From Glycine soja (taxonomy: Eukaryota > Streptophyta > Magnoliopsida > Fabales > Fabaceae), in the NCBI RefSeq assembly GCF_004193775.1, contig NC_041011.1, forward strand, positions 38,385,167 to 38,449,166: a DNA stretch of 64,000 nt, in the 5' to 3' direction. The notes under the pieces are model-generated. The model saw nothing but the letters and a program-made list of their open reading frames with translations, had not been told where the DNA came from and searched no databases. The translations under genes and the position numbers were made by a program. Position 1 is the stretch's first letter. Every line of letters begins with the position of its first letter. Positions 46,919 to 57,230 of this stretch are shown piece by piece.

Positions 46919-48540
46919 GTGCAGATGTGGAGCCCACTGAAAGTGAGGACACGTAGCCCTCTTAAGTCGAGGATGTGTCACCCTTTGAAGGCGAGGGCGT
47001 CCAGCCCTTTAAAAGCGAGGGCGTGCAGCCCACTAAAGGAGAGGGTGTGTAGCCCTCTGAAGGCAAGGACGTGCAACCCTCTAAAGGTGAGGATGTGTAG
47101 TCCTCCGAAGGTGAGGGCGTGTAGCCCTCTGAAGGTGAGGACGTGTAGTCCTCTGATGGCGAGGACGTGTAGTCCTCTAAAGGTGAGGACGTGTAGTCCT
47201 CTAAAGGTAAGGGCGTGTAGCCCTCTGAAGGCGAGGGCATGTAGCCCTCTGAAGGTGAGGACGCGTAGTCCTCTGAGGGCGTGCATGTAGCCCCCTGAAG
47301 GTGAGGACGCATAGCCCTCTGAAGGTGAGGGTGTGCAGCCCTCTGATGGCGAGGACGTGCAGTCCTCTGATGGCGAGGACGTGTAGTCCTCTGAAGGCGA
47401 GGACGTGTCGCCTTTTGAAGGCGAAGACGTGTAGTCCTCTAAAGGCGAGGACGTGTAGTCCTCTGAAGGTTAGGGCGTGAAGTCCTCTGAAGGCGAGGAC
47501 GTGTAGTCCTCTGAAGGTGAGGACATGTAGTCCTCGGAAGGTGAAGGCGTGTAGCCCTACGAAGGCGAGGGCGTGTAGCCCACTGATGGCGAGGACATGT
47601 AGTCCTCTGATGGCGAGGACGTGTAGTCCTCTAAAGGTGAGGACGTGTAGTCCTCTGAAGGCGAGGATGTGTAGTCCTCTAAAGGTGAGGGCGTCTAGCC
47701 CTACGAAGGCGAAGGCGAGGATGTGTTGTCCTCTGAAGGCGAGGACGAGTAGTCCTCTGAAGGTGAGGACATGTAGTCCTCGGAAGGTGAGGGCGTGTAG
47801 CCCTACGAAGGCGAGGGCGTGTAGCCCTCTGATGGCGAGGACGTGTAGTCCTCTGATGGCGAGGACGTGTAGCCCTCTGATGGCGAGGGCATGTAGTCCT
47901 TGGAAGGTGAGGGCGTGTAGCCCTACGAAGGCGAGGGCGTGTGACCCTCTAATGGCGAGGACGTGTAGTCCTTTGATGGCGAGGATGTGTAGTCCTCTAA
48001 AGGTGAGGACGTGTATTCCTCTGAAGGCGAGAACGTGTAGTCCTCTAAAGGTGAGGGCGTGTAGCCCTACGAAGGCAAAGGCGAGGACATGTTGTCCTCT
48101 GAAGGCGAGGACGTGTTGTCCTCTGAAGGCGAGGACGTGTAGTCCTCTAAAGGTGAGGACATGTAGTCCTCGGAAGGTGAGGGCGTGTAGCCCTACGAAG
48201 GCGAGGGCGTGTAGCCCTCTGATGGCGAGGATGTGTAGTCCTCTGATGGCGAGGACGTGTAGCCCTCTGATGGCGAGGACGTGTAGTCCTCTAAAGGTGA
48301 GGACGTGTAGTCCTCTGAAGGTGTGGACGTGTAGTCCTCTGAAGGGGAGGACGTGTAGTCCTCTAAAGGCGAGGGCGTGCAGCCCTCTGATGGCAAGGAC
48401 GTGTAGTCCTTTGATGGCGAGGACGTGTAGCCCTCTGATGGTGAGGACGTGTAGTCCTCTAAAGGTGAAGACGTGTAGTCCTCTAAAGGTGAGGACGTGT
48501 AGTCCTCTAAAGGCGAGGGTGAGCAGCCCTCTGATGACGA
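46919..48540. repeat. 24-bp palindromic minisatellite (element B)
   Basis: About 65 tandem units of 24 bp, typically GAGGACGTGTAGTCCTC plus TGAAGGC or a variant. Each unit is an inverted repeat with six-base arms and a five-base loop. Two main stem versions occur, GAGGAC/GTCCTC and GAGGGC/GCCCTC. A longer composite block beginning GAGGACATGTAGTCCTCGG recurs near 47519, 47765 and 48155. Because 24 is divisible by three, long frames exist on both strands (47201-48592 minus, 47517-48587 plus); these are artefacts, not genes. Confidence 0.95.
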
Positions 48541-49029
48541 GGGTACTAGTACCCAAGGGTCCACTCTTATGTGAAGCAAGAGATTGACTCATTGAGAGGG
48601 CCGATCATCCCAAGTTCAAAAGATTTGGACATTAGATGTAGGAAATCTATGCAGTTAACATGATTTTTAGGGATGCAGATGCATGCAACCTTTGTCGTGA
48701 AATTTGGTAAATGCGGACTTCATATGAGACAATCCAATGCAATGTAAAGTTGTACAATGACATTCTTTCCCTATTTTGTGATTTTGATTTCGATTTAATT
48801 TATTTTTTTTGGAAAACATAGATTGATTGTCCTTTTGAAAGAGGTGATAATTCATGCAACCTTATCCTATCTTTTGCAAATCTCTCCGGGAACTCCCTCA
48901 GAGTGTATGTTCTGTTTGATTTAGTCACTTGACTATTTTGGAGTGACGACAATGGAGTCGTTTGACGTTTAATCAATCCATTGAAATTCCAGGGTTTGTC
49001 CCCATTTTTTTTTGTTTAAAAACATCGAT

Positions 49030-49378
49030 GGGTGAGAACTTTTGATCTGCCCCTATGTTCACTTGAGGCTCATGCATAATGCCCCTCATTGCCCCAGTGT
49101 AAGGCTTTGAGGTACCAATTTTATCTTTCGTCATGACCTTGTAGCTGGGAACCTATTGGGTGAGAACTTCTAATCTGCCCCTAGGTTTACTTGAGGCTCA
49201 TGCACGGTGCCCCTCATTGCCCCAGTGTAAGGCTTTGAGGTACCAATCGTTGTCTTTCGTCCTGACCTTGTAGCAGGGAACCTATTGGGTAAGAACTTCT
49301 AATCTACCCCTAGGTTCACTTGAGGTTCATGCATGATGCCCCTCATTGCCCCAGTGTAGGGCTCTGAGGTATCCATCT
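49030..49378. repeat. 128-bp tandem array, 3 copies (element B)
   Basis: GGGTGAGAACTT or GGGTAAGAACTT starts copies near 49030, 49158 and 49287. Each contains CACTTGAGG, GCCCCTCATTGCCCCAGTGT and a GAGGTACCAAT-like word. On the coding (minus) strand one copy boundary matches the ATACCTCTGAACCC-TACACTGGG block of element C near 3290. Confidence 0.85.
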
Positions 49379-49661
49379 AGTAGAAAGGAAGAATGAAAGA
49401 AGCAGTTGATTCTTGCAAAAAGAATTTTCCAAGGACGAGAAATAGTTGAAGGATTTTTTTTAGTTGACGGGTTAAGTCAAATGACTCCTATTCTTGATAA
49501 CTAACTTCTCTCTAAAAAAGACAAACTTTTCCGAATGAGGTCACATGAACGTCTATATTTTTATTTGAAAACACAGTCAATCAAATGCTTTTTTTATTTT
49601 TATTTTGAAAATTATTTTTGCTTTACTTTTCGTTTTATGGCACCCTCACTAACATGCAGGA

Positions 49662-51507
49662 CTAGTAATCTCTTATTGAACGGTCTTGGAAGTCAACACT
49701 CAGGAGCGCAGGTCGCTTCAAAATTGCTCTGTGTGTGGCATCTCTTGTCAATGTTAGGATTGACAAGCGATTCTCCTCAAATTTCAGCCAGCCCGCATCA
49801 ATTGGACCTTTGCACCTTACGCTTTGAGGTCATACAGTGCTCAATGGAATGCCCCGAGGCTTCTCCATGACAAGCACATGTTGCGTTCGAGTCGTATCCT
49901 CGGAAAAATGGAGGTTGAGGAAACCTAGCAGGGGTTATGGCTACCATTGCATTATCGAGTGGATATGGGAGAAAGTCAGCATAGGACACCAGAATTGGGG
50001 TGAATTCTACAGGTTTTTTTTCGCTGCAAAACTCATTTCTTGGTTGGTGTTTTGGTTTGTGCTAAAAGTGGTGTTTAGCATTGGTTGTGTGGTAGGTGGG
50101 TTTTGTGGTTGATTTAGGGATGGCCTTTGTTGATAACTGGGTGGTGGGCCAGGAGAAGGTTTGTTATTGGCTGAGTAATGACATTGTTGGGTTGGTGGGA
50201 AACTTGGCTGTATAGGAATGGCAGTCACAACATGGGTTTCTCCTTCATTCTCACCCTCTTCATTTGCCCCAATATTTTTTTTTGCATTTGTCAAGGCATG
50301 ATGATCAGATTTGCCTCTTTTTAAACCCACTTCGATCATTTCGCCAGCAAAGACCAAATCCGCAAAGCTTGAAGGTGTGTAACCCACCATTTTTCATAGT
50401 AGAACACCGGTAATGTGTCTACTATCATTGTGATAATCTCTTTCTCTGTTATTGGGGGCGCTACTTGAGCTTCCAGGTCTCTCCATCTTTGGGTGTATTC
50501 TTTGAAGGATTCACGCTTCTTTTTGCACATGTTCTATAGTTGCATCCTATCTGAAGCCATATCAAAATTGTACTGACACTGCCTAATGAAGGCAACCATT
50601 AGGTCCTTCCAAGAATGGACTCGGGAAGGTTCCAAGTTAGCGTACCAGGTAACAGCTACCACAGTAAGACTTTCTTGGAAGAAATGTATTAGTAGTTCCT
50701 CATCTTTTGCGTATGCCCTCATCTTCCGACAATACATCTTTAGATGGTTCTTGGGGCAAGTAGTCCCCTTGTACTCGTCAAAGTCTGGCACCTTGAACTT
50801 GGGAATGACCATGTTTGGGTATTAGGAACAACTCTTCTAGGTTAGCAAGGGCATAATCTTCACCTCCTTCAATGGCCCTGAGCCTTTCCTCTAGATGATC
50901 CAACTTTCCCATTTCTGCCATAGCATGCGGGTTTTTACTTGTTGTGGAATGCAAGAGGTGTGGTTGTGGGTGATACTGAGGGCCCTCCAAAGTGTCTTGC
51001 AGGAGTATACCACCAACTGCTCACCCTTCAGTGGCATATCCGAGGCAAGGCTCGAAGTCGGCTAGATTGTGGTGGGGAATTTCATGTGTCCCCCACGGTT
51101 TAAGAGACATGTGCATGATCAGTTTGGGGTTGCTGGCTCTCAATGGGTATAGGAATGGAGTTATTGACATCCTCACTAGGAGTGTATGCCACATTGGGTG
51201 GTGTATAGTTGGGAGGCTAGCCATATGGTGGGAAGGCATGCTTGTTTTCAATTTGCGCATAATGGGGGCCGCCCGTACTTTCCAAATCTTTGCCTACCCT
51301 AGCTGAGGTTGGATGATTCATTTGGTTGAGGCCAGATGGGGGCATCGGGTTCACCTTAGCAACAACGCTGGTAGTGGCAACTGCAACCGCATTGGCTTCC
51401 ATTATCTTATTCATGCTCATCATGGCCTCCATCATTGTGGTCATTTGCTCTTTCATGGCCTCCATGTCGGCCTTCCTCTACTCTTGCACCTCATCTACTT
51501 CACTCAT
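49662..51507 (-). pseudogene. Ogre-like gag remnant (element B)
   Basis: Capsid precursor homologous to the gag of element C. Minus strand from ATG at 51507: an N-terminal Met-rich helix (MKEQMTTMMEAMMSMNKIM), a proline-rich linker, VPDFDEYKGTTCPKNHLKMY, FFQESLTVVAVTWYANLEPS, FIRQCQYNFDMASDRMQLQ, ESFKEYTQRWRDLEAQVAPP, then a Pro/Gln-rich part and the Cys/His cluster CACHGEASGHSIEHC, ending near 49662. Defects: TAG nine codons after the start, several frame changes (near 51220, 50990, 50825, 50530 and 50395), and stop codons near 50007 and 49800. Codons for pol do not follow. Confidence 0.85.
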
Positions 51508-52686
51508 TACTCTAGCTCTAGCACGAGTTCGGCAAGGGCGTCGTAAAGTGTGTTCTTTTCTTTTTGATAACAATGATTAAGTTCGTTTTTATTTTTTTTA
51601 TTTTTTTATTTTTTTCAAGGAAAGAATGCAATGAGCAATGCAACCAATGAAAAGCATGGATGTATGTGAATGATACACAGTTGAAGTATTGCGAATTTTT
51701 ACACAGGACATGGGGTTGAATCAATTTAGATTTTTCAACATGGTTCATGACATCTTGGTAAAGTGAAACTAGAAGTAACAAGGACATCAACAGTCCTAAA
51801 TGTGTTTGGTAGTAGACGAAGCAGTGATGTAACTCGATTCATCTTTTGCCCCAATTTTTGCCAGATGGTTACTTCCATACTTCAACTTGACTTGATGAAC
51901 CTTTTCGTAAAAGCGTGAGCTTGGTTTAACCCGATAATCCAAGGAATGGCAATTCTGATTGCCAATACTTTGACAACATTTCATAGAGATGAAAGACTCG
52001 GGAATTCGTATGCTATGCATGGAAAATGTAATTATGAGGTTAAGATGCCCGAAGAAACATCATTTCCTAGTTAACCATGCATTAGGTACCATGCTCAATC
52101 ATTTTGTTTTGTTGTCGTATTTTTTTTGAAAATGGGTTTATGATCCCAACATGGTTGGCTCATGGTACCTAATACATGCAACTAAGAATGTAGTGTGAAT
52201 TTTCACACTTCCCCTTTTTTGTTTTTGTTTTGTAGAGGAAAACGCAAGGATCATGCATGAGCAAACATGAAAACAAATGGTATGCAATTTGTAGATCAAA
52301 AAAGTTTGTTGAACGCATATGCATGATGATGCAATGACTCATGCAAAATGTGAGGCTGGAATATGATAACGGACAAATGCAGGAACGATATTATGATGCC
52401 ATGAAGAGATGCTTATGCGATGCGTGATATGAATGCATTTATGGACACGAGAGCCCAAAAAATTATCTCTTTTTACTTGCGCATTTGGGGGCGCAGTGCC
52501 CCATGTGTACAGTTAAGATGGTTATATGGACCTTCCGGCTTCCCGAGACCAACATACAATGCATGCTAGAGATAACATGCGGGAGTGACTTGATTCGCAC
52601 TGATTTTTTGGAGTAAAAACGTGGGATAAACTCATTTTATTCAGAAAGTTATAACTAGTCAAGATCTGAGCGACAATACAAACTTT
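51508..52686. other. Spacer between ORF1 and gag of element B
   Basis: No supportable gene. At 52430-52560 there is a block (GAGCCCAAAAAATTATCTC, then CAGTGCCCCATGTGTAC) that resembles 54655-54780 on the other side of ORF1 (GAGCCCGGGGAAATTGTCCC, then CAGTGTCCGACATATGTA), so ORF1 is bracketed by diverged direct repeats. Confidence 0.5.
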
Positions 52687-54551
52687 CTAGCGGTTTCTAA
52701 TCATATGGGCCATCAAGTCTATCATATGCTGACAATAGCTGAGAAGTCCGTGGATCTCCTCGGGGGCGGAGTAGGTGTCCGCCATTGCTTTGGCCTTGGC
52801 TAGTAATCGGGGAAGTTCTTGCTCCCGTTCAAGGTAAGAGCAAATCGGTCCATCCACATTGCTGCCTCTTGATGTAACGAGTCGATCACCCTTCCTCTAG
52901 CCTCCTTTTCCGCGCACACTCGGGCATACTCGTCCGCCACTTTGTGCTCGTGGGCTGTGGCTAGATTTAATTCTTCTTGGTACTTGCTGACGATGGCTAA
53001 CATGTGGGTCTCTGTCTCGCATAATCGCTGAGACAAGTTTCTTTTGGACCTTGAGCAAACCTTCAACTCATCTTTCAAGATCAAACTGTCTACTCGTGAT
53101 TGGTCCCTTTCCTCTCTCCGGAGCTTAAGCTCGCTGTTACTGCCCCACAGAGCCCCTCGGAACTTGTTCCGGCCGTGCTCTTCCCTACGAGCCCTCTTGG
53201 TCTCTTGTTCCAAGGCTTTGGTGGTTGCTATATTTATATCTCTTAGTTCGGCATTCTCTTTTCGGATCTTAAGAGCCGCTGATTTGAACCTTTCTTTCAC
53301 TACTTGAGCTTGCTTGAGTTCTGTCCTAAGAGCTTGCACGTCTTCGTCTTCCTCCGGTGCCTCAACTTCCTCCCTTTTAGCGGTTCTCAGACTTGGGAGC
53401 CAATCCAAACCTTGCACATGGGCTTTCAACCACTCACAGTAGCCACCAATTGGCCCATTGTTACTGCCTCTAAGCTCTTTGTCCTTCTTTTGTACCACTT
53501 CCCATGCTTTGCGGACCTTCCGAAGCGTCTCCACATTGGTCTCATTGAACCCTCGTGAAATGACAAGTGCGAGCTCTTCCTCTAGTGGTGCCCCTCTCAT
53601 CAGGTAGCCAAGTTGCCTTATCGCAAGAATGGGATTGTAATCGATGCAACCCCTTGTCCCTATCAGGGGAACATTCAGAAATCCTCCGCAAGAGACAAGA
53701 ACTCCGGTTCTTCCTTCTTTCCATCGAGGGAACCAGTTGATAGACGCTCCTTCTTTGTTTGCTAAGAGTTGGTCCCAATTTGCACCTCCTTTCTCTGTGC
53801 ATGAACGGTGACCTTCTAGCGGGCAAGCATGCCTTACCTCTTGGCGAAAAAGGTGTGAAACCAACCGTACATAAAGAGCTAGAGTACAACAAACAATCCT
53901 TGTATTGCTCTTTTCACATCTTCGGTCGAAGGTGTCATATAGGTCGGCTAGCATAGCGACAATCGGGCTTTCCTTGTGGTTATGATAGGCGAGAAAAGCG
54001 TCGATCGCTGCCAGGTCCACCAAACCATCTACGTTTGGAAAGAGGACAACCCCAAAGATTAGCAATGCTAATACATCCATAAACGGGACCCACTCCTCTT
54101 GATTCACCATATCCATCGCCTTGCCTTCTAAGTACTTCTGTGGTAGGCCCACTATGCCGTTTCGAGTTTGCTTCACGCGGTCCAATCCTCTCGCCGGATC
54201 CCTGACCACAACTGCAATTTTGCTCAAGGAGGGAAGAAAGCCAGAGAAAAGATACGGTTTCCTTCCCCCAAGAGGACATCCTAGAATCTCCTAAAATTCT
54301 TCAACAGTCGGTACTAATTGGAAGTCTCCAAACGTGAAGCATCTCAAAGGCTGGTCATAGTATTGGGTGAGTGATGCAATGGCTTCTGGGGATATCTCTG
54401 CTATGGTCAAATCTAAGATCTTTCCGTACGTCTTGCGGGAGGCTTGCATTTGGAGAGGTCCCATCAACCGCCCCAACTCCTTGATGCTGGTGATATCTAG
54501 GCCCTTAATCTTGACTTGATAAAACCTTTTGCCAGTTTGATTTGTCCCCAT
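52687..54551 (-). pseudogene. Ogre-type ORF1 (upstream of gag), two lesions
   Basis: Ogre elements carry an extra reading frame between 5' LTR and gag whose role is unknown; this matches that plan and the plant retroelement-associated domain named DUF7745 in domain databases. From ATG at 54551 come KGLDITSIKELGRLMGPLQM, ALLIFGVVLFPNVDGLVDLA, DAFLAYHNHKESPIVAMLAD and CTLALYVRLVSHLF, then a charged half (about residues 370-560) likely to form coiled coil, and a tail MADTYSAPEEIHGLLSYC ending at 52687. Lesions are a TAG at 54291-54293 and one frame change near 52815-52830; without the latter the frame would close at 52800. The length of about 620 codons suits ORF1. Confidence 0.8.
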
Positions 54552-55404
54552 GTTTACTAAAGTGAAACAAAAATCCGGTGCGAATCAAAACTCCAACATC
54601 TATCATGGGTGAAATGGATGAATGCATGAAGGAATGCACATGAGACAGATGCAATTTATGAATACGGGAGCCCGGGGAAATTGTCCCCTTTTAGATACAA
54701 CGTCTTGGGGTAGCACAGTGTCCGACATATGTATTTAAGAAGGTGACACGGACCCTCCGTTAGTTTGCAAAAGAGAGGGGATCAAGACAGAACCCGAGCA
54801 TGATGCATATGCGAAGGGCACAACACAGGAGTGTATAGTATGACAATATTCACAAAATATATAAGCGAAAGGGGTACATGCTATTTATGCATGGCAGTGT
54901 GAAAACAATGGCACGCAGCGTGTCCGCTTCGTGCCCCTATTCAAGGGACCTATATGGGAGAGAGCTAAAAGGGTTTTTAGTGATAATCCCCAAGGTGTTC
55001 ATATCTCTCTTGATGGTCTCTAGAGGTATCATCCTCTTCGAAGAACATATTGCAGCAGTAGGGACTACTAGCAACAATATGTTATCAAAGAGAAAAACTC
55101 TAGATGAGGGTTCACTGTAATCAAGCAAGTCGGAGACCTAGCATGATCACAGATTCACCTCCACTCCTTATGTTCCCACGAACCCGGGTATAGGGCCCTT
55201 TTTCAAATCACCGTGTGTGCAAATAGTGTTGGTGTTTGTGTGCATCAAATGAAAATATTTATCTCATGCATACATTTTAAAACGCACTAAAAGTATCAAA
55301 GAGTTATATACACAAGAACATAAGAAAAATAAAGGGAAACCAACAAAGGAGAAAGTCATGATAAAACATTGCACAAGATTAAATGACCTAACTCTCTAAA
55401 AACA
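54552..55404. other. 5' leader of element B
   Basis: Transcribed leader between primer-binding site and ORF1 by position. No gene seen; GCATGA/ATGCAT-rich words recur. Confidence 0.45.
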
Positions 55405-55424
55405 GTCCCCAGTGGAGTCGCCAA
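55405..55424 (-). other. Primer-binding site of element B
   Basis: On the minus strand, one or two bases after the 5' LTR end (GCGACA), lies TGGCGACTCCACTGGGGAC. Its complement ends in CCA like the 3' end of a tRNA. Ogre elements are known to use tRNA-Arg; I did not confirm which tRNA this matches. Confidence 0.7.
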
Positions 55425-55425
55425 C

Positions 55426-57225
55426 TGTCGCAATCTACCCTTCGGCGGGAGGGCGACGCGAGACTCGTGGGTGCGTGTTCCAAGAAAGGAATACGCGCGG
55501 AGTCGCCACCAATGTTTAGTTGAGGAAAACGTTGGAAAAACCGGAAAAGACGTGGTCTACGAACTATATCTGAAAGGTTCAGGAGTTGTATTTACGCACG
55601 GGGAAGGTATTAGCACCCCTCACGTCCGTCACAAGAGACAACAGCTTTTAATCAAATGTGCAAATATGACTTCAATTTATGTTCTTTTCCCTTTTTACGT
55701 TCTTATGTCTTTTTTTATGCCTTTTTATGTTTTTATCTTTTTGTGGTCAACAAGGGCGTTTCTCTTTGCTCCTACGTATTCCTCAATTGTGATGAGAAAA
55801 TCAGACCTACGTAGTTCTTTTGTGAACAAAGCGTTTTGGTTAAGTTATTTTTTTATCCTTTTTTGCAAGATATGTTTTTTATTGAATGAAAGGTCATTTA
55901 AGGCGTTGGACCATTAGACAATCTTTCGATTCTTTTGAAAAGTGAGAAAACATTAAGGCATTGGACCATTAATGATTTCTTTATTTTTGAAAGAGGTAAC
56001 AAAGTTTCATATTGATTTTAGGCCTTTTAGAAATCTACCCTTAACCAATAAAAGCGGAAAAGACCATTTAAAGGCGTTGGACCTTTGAAAATGGCTTTTT
56101 AGGCGATGACAAAAGTTTGGTTTATGAATTGATTTTAGCCTTAGTTTCACTTTGGTTATTAGTTGATTCGATTAAGAGAAATCCCAAAGAAAAACGTCCG
56201 ATTGATTTTTTTGGTTTATTTTACTAAAAGATATTTTTGATTATTATATTATTATTTTACCTCTTTTTGGTTTCCAACGTAGTTACGGCACGACCGAACA
56301 GTCGGATTTCATTTTAACAGAAATTAACGGATATTACAATTCAAATGATCGGTGAAAATTTATTTTATTTTTTGATTAGGCAAGAAAATGACTTAAGCAA
56401 ATGACTAAAGCATGTCAAAAGGGGGTACGGAAAGTAAATGAAATGAAAATAAAAGCACGTGAAAACAAATGGGGACCACTAAGGGTACATAGAATGAACT
56501 GAAAAGTTTGATTTCGGGTACTTACCGGTTGAAGACTGAAGAACGACGAAGAACGAACGAAGAACGTCGAAGAACGGTTGAAAATCTTCGCGAAATCACC
56601 CACGGAAACGTTACGGAAGCGCCTCGGCATGGATTTTCTTCATGGAAACAATTTTTTTCACTAATTTCAAGTGATCTTGAATTACTAGGAGGGCTGAACA
56701 ATTTTCCTCTTCACTTTTCCCCCTATTTATAGAAAAATGGGGGAGATGCTTGCCACCCAGCTCGCCCAGGCGAGCTAGGTTGTTTCCTCCAGAAGCAACC
56801 GCCTTCTGGAGGAATTTTCTGGAAGGCCCAAGTGGGCCTGGTTGCTATTTGCACCCCCATTTTTACTAAGTGCACCCCTTCCTTTTATTGGTGATTCTTT
56901 TTTCGTAACGTTACGAAACTTCACGCATTTCATAACGATGCTTGTTTTCTTTCCGTAATGTTACGAAACCTTTTGGATTACGTAATCATTGCTTCTTTGC
57001 CTTCCAGAATGTTACGGAACTTTACGGATTGCGCACTAACACTTCCTTTTAATTTCCGACATGTCGCGAAACTCCACGGATTGTGCTACAATGCCTTCTT
57101 TTGACTTCCGGCACGTCACGGAACTTCACGAATTGCGTAACGATGGGCGCCAAGTACCTCGAAGTGGTTAAACGAGGGTCGCATCCCAACAACGGATGGT
57201 CCGCGGACGAAATTAGGGTATGACA
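55426..57225 (-). mobile_element. 5' LTR of element B (1800 bp)
   Basis: Partner of 41557-43376. On the minus strand TATAAATA lies at 56731-56724, followed by GGGGG and a CT-poor leader, the likely transcription start region for B. Transcription would run leftward, through ORF1 and gag and then antisense to Athila pol beyond 41557. Confidence 0.92.
56724..56731 (-). promoter_or_regulatory. Candidate TATA box in the 5' LTR of element B
   Basis: TATAAATA on the minus strand, conserved in the other LTR at 42873-42880. The position inside the LTR fits an LTR promoter. Identified by sequence only. Confidence 0.55.
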
Positions 57226-57230
57226 AATAG

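Larger units (their letters stand above)
41557..57225 (-). mobile_element. Complete Ogre-like element B lacking pol, 15.67 kb, TSD AATAG
   Basis: Two LTRs in the same orientation (41557-43376 and 55426-57225), each starting TGTCGCAA and ending TATGACA on the plus strand, flanked by AATAG at 41552-41556 and 57226-57230. Coding runs on the minus strand. The 5' LTR is at the right, followed by primer-binding site, ORF1 (54551-52687), gag (51507-49662), about 6.3 kb of non-coding DNA with several tandem arrays and an env-like scrap, polypurine block and 3' LTR at the left. I found no reverse transcriptase, RNase H or integrase in any frame. Its insertion splits Athila pol. Confidence 0.9.

Noticed and set aside
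46919..48540. CRISPR-like array
   Set aside because: Units are contiguous with no unique spacers, and the DNA is plant.
47201..48592. 463-codon minus-strand and 356-codon plus-strand open frames
   Set aside because: Both run through the 24-bp minisatellite. A period divisible by three keeps frames open on both strands and yields monotonous repeat peptides.
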